A DNA stretch of 64,000 nucleotides from Ornithinimicrobium cerasi (GTDB taxonomy: Bacteria; Actinomycetota; Actinomycetes; Actinomycetales; Dermatophilaceae): contig NZ_QZMN01000005.1 in NCBI RefSeq assembly GCF_003702705.1, positions 62,001 through 126,000 of the forward strand, in the 5' to 3' direction. The notes under the pieces were generated by a model. That model saw nothing but the letters and a program-made list of their open reading frames with translations, made no database searches and was not told the DNA's origin. Position numbers and translations under genes: made by a program. This document shows positions 63,616-64,000 of this stretch, one piece after another (position 1 is the first letter of the stretch; each line of letters opens with the position of its first letter).

Positions 63616-64000
63616 CGCTGCGCGGCCTGCCGGGCAGCCTCCTCCACGCGCTCCCGGTGGGCGGACCAGCCCTCGTCGTCCAGGTCGGGGAGGTTGCTCA
63701 CCCCCTCGCGCATGCCGGTCCGGCCGTCCAGGAGCTCCCGGAGGATGTCGGCGTGCCCGGCGTGCCGGGCCGTCTCGGTCGCGAGGTGCACGAGGATCAG
63801 CCCGAGCGTGACGTCAGCCCGGTCCGGCGCCCAGTGCGGGACCCGGCCGCGGGAGTCCAGGTCGAGCGCCGAGACGGTGGCGTCGCCGTGCGCCCAGGCG
63901 CGTCGGTAGAGCGCCACGACCTCCTCGCGCGACTCCTCCTCGGTCGCCCACATGTCGGCGTTGGCCTCCGCCCCGTCGTCGTACCAGGGGAGGGGGATCC
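63612..64000 (-). CDS. DinB/DUF664 family protein, partial at the right edge
   Basis: The frame remains open to base 64000, so the N-terminus is missing. The visible 129 residues (PLPWYDDGAEANADMWATEEESREEVVALYRRAWAHGDATVSAL, TLGLILVHLATETARHAGHADILRELLDGRTGM) match DUF664/DinB-like proteins, including the metal-binding HLATETARHAGHADI. Such proteins are four-helix-bundle putative thiol transferases. It is coupled to the winged-helix gene by a GTGA overlap. Confidence 0.85.
   Translation of the reverse strand, partial: IPLPWYDDGAEANADMWATEEESREEVVALYRRAWAHGDATVSALDLDSRGRVPHWAPDRADVTLGLILVHLATETARHAGHADILRELLDGRTGMREGVSNLPDLDDEGWSAHRERVEEAARQAAQR

Overview
The window is a contiguous chromosomal segment from a high-GC Gram-positive bacterium. 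By eye GC is well above 70%, GTG starts are common, and 4-nt start/stop overlaps (GTGA, ATGA) link most operons. The S6-SSB-S18-L9 block, DnaA boxes of the TTGTCCACA type, a CIRCE element, an Mrp antiporter with MrpA and MrpB fused, and a CW_binding_2 wall protein fit an actinobacterium, probably Micrococcales (Intrasporangiaceae/Ornithinimicrobiaceae-like). That placement is inference from gene content, not from a database match.

Layout. (1) 1-20.9 kb is a cell-surface polysaccharide locus: a wall-binding repeat protein (cut by the left edge), at least five glycosyltransferases, an asparagine-synthetase-like protein, UDP-GlcNAc 2-epimerase, a UDP-N-acetylhexosamine dehydrogenase, an ABC-2 exporter pair and a UDP-glucose 6-dehydrogenase. 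Together these could make UDP-ManNAcA and UDP-GlcA, assemble a uronic-acid-rich glycan and export it, much like a teichuronic acid. (2) 21-23 kb is the rpsF-ssb-rpsR-rplI operon, preceded by a DnaA box and a leader hairpin and closed by a strong terminator. (3) 23-29.8 kb is a six-gene Mrp Na+/H+ antiporter operon. (4) 29.8-34.7 kb holds an SRPBCC protein, an OsmC protein, a MATE transporter, a CIRCE-controlled Hsp20, and dnaB behind a cluster of DnaA-box-like sites. (5) 34.7-50.5 kb looks like accessory DNA: two NarL-type two-component systems, an orphan AAA+ ATPase, a GNAT, a TetR/SDR pair with clear operators, a decayed methyltransferase gene, an S51 peptidase coupled to a uracil-DNA glycosylase-like protein, a PLP decarboxylase, and an XRE regulator with its membrane partner and twin operators. 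(6) 50.6-58.5 kb is a plant-glycan utilisation locus: GH51 arabinofuranosidase, GH42 beta-galactosidase, a sugar ABC importer and a divergent LacI with two identical operators. One permease carries a one-base frameshift. (7) 58.6-64 kb contains a YihY/BrkB membrane protein, an ACT-domain protein, two VOC proteins, a methyltransferase, a winged-helix protein and a DinB-like protein cut by the right edge.

The most unusual signals are at DNA level. The octamer GGTATGCC/GGCATACC occurs at least 22 times by eye, on both strands, in several reading frames and in one intergenic region, where composition predicts about two. Long perfect inverted repeats sit inside coding sequence (a 16-bp-arm and a 20-bp-arm element in two glycosyltransferase genes, and another in the tail of mrpF). 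Nested palindromes fill two gene-free gaps. I see no CRISPR array, tRNA, rRNA, complete insertion sequence or prophage.
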